NCBI GenBank assembly: GCA_003343905.1
Contig: QAKI01000052.1
Coordinates: forward strand, 13,003-77,002
Direction: 5' to 3'
From: Subdoligranulum variabile
GTDB lineage: Bacteria; Bacillota; Clostridia; Oscillospirales; Ruminococcaceae
Length of the DNA: 64,000 nucleotides
This document shows positions 61,625 through 64,000 of the stretch, one piece after another. The position numbers were made by a program, and so were the translations under genes. The notes below the pieces were generated by a model, which was given only the letters and a program-made list of their open reading frames with translations, did no database searches and was not told the origin of the DNA. How positions within the stretch are numbered: position 1 is the stretch's first letter; each line of letters starts with the position of its first letter.

Positions 61625-62300
61625 CCTTCCTTGTTGCATTGTAGAAGATCTTCTTCCCAACTATATTGAGCATTTGACATCCGAAGCGTCTAATAAAGAG
61701 ATAGAAGCTCACCTTAGAACTTGTGAGAAATGTAACAAAAAATTTCTCGAACAGTATGAACCCGTTCCCTCCCCTGGCGATGATCAAGCTGCTATACAGT
61801 TTCTAAGCAAAGTAAAGCGGCGGTCAAAACAAAAAATCATTTTTTCCGCTATCATTACGCTATTGCTTTGTATTATTTTATTTTACGTTTTTGTTCTTCA
61901 TCAATTTGCTTTTCACTTTTCTGTTCAAAACGTATATCGTCTTTCTGACGGCGGTATATATTTTGAATTATGTGCAACCGGAAAAGAAAGTAAAATAAAC
62001 GGAATCTCTTATAGCGATGATTTTTCGGAAGAGCAATCATGCTATTCTATACACATGGGTTATTCATTGTTTTCGTTATGGCAGCCTGACACTCGTAGTG
62101 AAGGTTCGAGCAAATGTTATTCTTTTTGTCTCTCTCCTGAATATGCAAACCAAATTGCGGGCAAGGGAGCTCTTATCTACCAGCAAGGACCTCAACAATT
62201 AACTATATGGGATGGTAAAACGTCTTTACCTTCTGCTCCATTAGCTATAGAAGAAAAAGCCAGTGAGATAGTTTCTCCATTTGTTGTAAGTTATCGATAA
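61611..62300 (+). CDS. Anti-sigma factor with zinc-finger domain
   Basis: A 229-residue protein with an N-terminal anti-sigma zinc finger: Cys8/Cys9, then HLRTCEKCNKKF (HX3CX2C) near residues 34-45. One membrane helix follows at about residues 76-98, then an external domain of about 130 residues. Such proteins hold an ECF sigma at the membrane until a signal arrives. It overlaps the sigma gene by 14 bases, and a strong terminator follows. Confidence 0.82.
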   Translation: MKSNNLPCCIVEDLLPNYIEHLTSEASNKEIEAHLRTCEKCNKKFLEQYEPVPSPGDDQAAIQFLSKVKRRSKQKIIFSAIITLLLCIILFYVFVLHQFAFHFSVQNVYRLSDGGIYFELCATGKESKINGISYSDDFSEEQSCYSIHMGYSLFSLWQPDTRSEGSSKCYSFCLSPEYANQIAGKGALIYQQGPQQLTIWDGKTSLPSAPLAIEEKASEIVSPFVVSYR

Positions 62301-62324
62301 GTAGGTTGATCCATCCAGTGATAA

Positions 62325-62376
62325 AAATAGTACCAGTATTATGGCTTCCATAATACTGGTACTATTTCGTTTTTCA
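62325..62376 (+). terminator. Terminator of the sigma/anti-sigma operon
   Basis: AAATAGTACCAGTATTATGG pairs perfectly with its complement ending ACTATTT, followed by CGTTTTTC. Confidence 0.95.
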
Positions 62377-62745
62377 TCGAACTTGCACCAACACACTTCC
62401 ACTCCCTCGGAACGGAATAGTTTTCCCCCCCCCCCATAAACTGCTGATAACTCCCCCTTACCCATGATCTTGACCTGATACCCTCATATAAATGCAAAAC
62501 GCCGCAGAACCGGGCCGTTCCCGATCTTGCGGCATTTGCTTTATGCAGGGGGCCGCCTGGACGGTCCCTGATTTTTGTCGATTTTTGTATCTCGCCATAG
62601 TTATGGCCGCGCTCTAAAACGGTAAATAAAAACAGCCCTGCTCACTGCCTTAGTATTGGTTACTTGCCCTCCCAAACGGCTCGTACTAATGGTGGAATGG
62701 TGTAATGGAAGTTTTCTCCGTGGGAGCGTCAAGAAAACGCTCCGG
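62377..62745. other. Gap with poly-C tract and one hairpin
   Basis: A run of 11 C residues (62425-62435) and a GC-content step back to host-like composition. GGAGCGTC...AACGCTCC forms a hairpin at 62723-62743. No convincing gene is seen. Confidence 0.6.
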
Positions 62746-63118
62746 AATAAAGCCCCCACGGCGGGACATGGCATAAGACTCTACCCCCGCCGTGTGCTGC
62801 CTGCCGTTATGTTCCCCGGGGACTCTCCCGCGGGCTGCCCAACAGTCCACTGGACTGTTGGGCCCGGCGCTGCGGCGCCGTCGCCCTGTTCGAGTCCTCC
62901 GAGCGTACAAACCAAAACAAAGCCCCCACGGCGGGATACAGCATAAGACTCTACCCCCGTTATGTGCTGCCTGCCGTTATGTTCCCCGGGGACTCTCCCG
63001 CGCTCTAAAAACGGTCCACTGGACCGTTTTTGCCGGCCGGGACGCAAGACGGCCGGCACGAACTGTTCTCGTCCCTCGATGGTGCACCTTTGGTTCGCAG
63101 CGTTCCGGGATGCTGCAA

Positions 63119-63150
63119 CAAAAAAACAGCCCTACGTTTCCGTAAGGCTG
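63119..63150 (-). terminator. Duplicated tRNA-Lys terminator without its tRNA
   Basis: CAGCCTTACG-GAAA-CGTAGGGCTG with a T7 run on the minus strand, in the first copy of the 178-bp repeat. Just upstream on that strand only the last bases of a tRNA (ATGGTGCACCA) remain. Confidence 0.75.
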
Positions 63151-63449
63151 TTCCTGGTGCACCATCAGCGGGCGCGTTAAGAAAACGCTCCAGTGGAGCG
63201 TTTTTAGCGACCGGTCCCCGCGAGGCGAAGCGGAGCGCCCGCGCGAACGCTGAGCCCGCCCCGAAGGGGATGGTGCACCTTGTCGCCCCCGTCAGGTGCT
63301 GCCTGCCCGCCACGCATCGGGGACTCTCCCGCGGGCTAAAAACGGTCCACTGGACCGTTTTTGCCGGCCGGGACGTAAGACGGCCGGCACGAGCTGTTCT
63401 CGTCCCCGATGGTGCACCTTTGGTTCGCAGCGTTCCGGGATGCTGCAAC

Positions 63450-63480
63450 AAAAAAACAGCCCTACGTTTCCGTAAGGCTG
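63450..63480 (-). terminator. Terminator of tRNA-Lys
   Basis: The same CAGCCTTACG-GAAA-CGTAGGGCTG stem and T-run, 4 bases after the tRNA-Lys CCA on the minus strand. Confidence 0.9.
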
Positions 63481-63484
63481 CTCC

Positions 63485-63560
63485 TGGTGCACCATCGGGG
63501 ACTCGAACCCAGGACCCACTGATTAAGAGTCAGTTGCTCTACCAGCTGAGCTAATGGTGC
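63485..63560 (-). tRNA. tRNA-Lys (anticodon CUU)
   Basis: A complete 76-nt minus-strand cloverleaf with encoded CCA. The acceptor GCACCAT pairs with ATGGTGC, and the anticodon stem ACTGA/TCAGT encloses CTCTTAA (anticodon CTT). The T-arm has GGGTTCGAGTCCC. It follows the 5S gene by about 60 bases and belongs to the rRNA operon. Confidence 0.95.
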
Positions 63561-63620
63561 ATATAAAGCAATCTCCGGGCCGGGCCTAACGCTCGGCCCG
63601 GAGGCTGCTTGTTTTGAGAA

Positions 63621-63737
<117 letters not shown>

Positions 63738-63831
63738 ATACAAATGACCTTGTCATCTGCTTCTCTTTGAGGATGTACCCTCAAAACTGAATATCGAACT
63801 GCGCAGCAAATAGAGTATCTGATCAAGATGG

Positions 63832-64000
63832 GGTCAAGCCCTCGACCTATTAGTACACGCTTGCTGAATGGATCACTCCACTTACACATCGTGCCTATCA
63901 ACCTTGTAGTCTTCAAGGGGTCTTACCTGATTGACTCAGTGGGATATCTTATCTCAGGGCCGGCTTCACGCTTAGATGCTTTCAGCGTTTATCCGATCCG
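63832..64000 (-). rRNA. rrl: 23S ribosomal RNA, 3' end (partial)
   Basis: The last ~170 bases of 23S on the minus strand, recognised by CGGATAAACGCTGAAAGCAT, AAGATATCCCACTGAGTCAA and the 3' end TAATAGGTCGAGGGCTTGAC. The gene continues beyond the window. The ~95-bp spacer to 5S contains a small stem (TTTGAGG...CCTCAAA). Confidence 0.95.

Larger units (their letters stand above)
62750..63496. repeat. Cluster of direct repeats and palindromes next to tRNA-Lys
   Basis: Two direct-repeat pairs: 62750-62833 with 62920-63003, and 62988-63166 with 63319-63496 (about 178 bp, nearly identical). The second pair contains a palindrome, an inverted GCCGGCCG...CGGCCGGC, a sequence like the 3' end of tRNA-Lys in the opposite orientation (GATGGTGCACC), and a terminator. 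Four palindromes centred on TCCA(C/G)TGGA lie at 62838-62862, 63007-63031, 63182-63204 and 63338-63362. No gene is likely. Confidence 0.85.

Noticed and set aside
62241..62465. 74-codon minus-strand frame over the poly-C tract
   Set aside because: It overlaps the sigma-operon terminator and depends on a poly-G run; no ribosome-binding site or homology is recognisable.
62655..62910. A possible second, interrupted tRNA on the plus strand
   Set aside because: A T-loop-like GTTCGAGTCC is present, but acceptor and anticodon stems do not pair; better explained as a repeat fragment.
62750..63496. Possible CRISPR array
   Set aside because: Repeats are long (80-178 bp), few, unevenly spaced and contain terminators and tRNA fragments; there are no unique spacers of constant length and no cas genes.

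Overview
This 64 kb window looks like chromosomal DNA from a high-GC gut Clostridia member of the Oscillospiraceae (Faecalibacterium/Gemmiger/Subdoligranulum-like). This is inferred from GC-rich Firmicute-type genes, AGGAGG ribosome-binding sites, a bile-salt-hydrolase-type enzyme, several glycoside hydrolases (GH2, GH13, two GH31), a TRAP transporter and a Clostridia-like 5S/23S end. No species can be proven from the sequence alone.

Layout. 1-5.4 kb: minus-strand surface-glycan operon (two GT-C-like membrane proteins, DUF2142, LegB-like 4,6-dehydratase). 5.5-17.9 kb: housekeeping (cyclophilin, zinc phospholipase-C-like protein, MFS, SpoU methyltransferase, cysK, GNAT, tRNA-Pro, lipoprotein, typA, CBS-type pyrophosphatase). 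18-23.6 kb: citrate synthase, pyrG and a GH13 amylosucrase-like enzyme. 23.7-28.7 kb: a two-component system and an ABC-2 exporter operon that starts with an unlisted 50-aa membrane protein; four TTCAC repeats at 11-bp spacing sit at its promoter. 28.7-34.1 kb: GH2 beta-galactosidase, a solitary phage terminase pair and a YczE-like protein. 34.3-40.1 kb: small membrane protein, a BlaI regulator with an M56 sensor that carries two M23 domains, MFS and choloylglycine hydrolase. 40.2-51 kb: hypothetical protein, then a TRAP transporter and two GH31 alpha-glucosidases, with an AraC regulator divergent beyond a YcxB-like gene. 51.3-54 kb: tandem paralogues of unknown function and a CPA2 antiporter. 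54.2-59.4 kb: a glycyl-radical enzyme with non-canonical motifs, its activase and an S41 peptidase. 59.6-62.4 kb: an AT-rich, probably transferred island (GT-C protein, ECF sigma and anti-sigma). 62.7-64 kb: direct repeats with fragments of a tRNA-Lys end, then tRNA-Lys, 5S and the 3' end of 23S, all rRNA/tRNA on the minus strand.

The strongest unexplained signals are intergenic. Three copies of a hairpin keep a 17-nt core while the flanking 9-nt stems change in a compensatory way (7205-7239, 33365-33399, 14050-14084). There is also a hairpin repeat family directly after stop codons, a duplicated terminator-plus-promoter cassette, and a palindrome family around TCCA(C/G)TGGA near tRNA-Lys. 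Among proteins, the M56-M23-M23 sensor, the glycyl-radical enzyme with CQD and RMWGV motifs, and the intact but isolated terminase merit follow-up.
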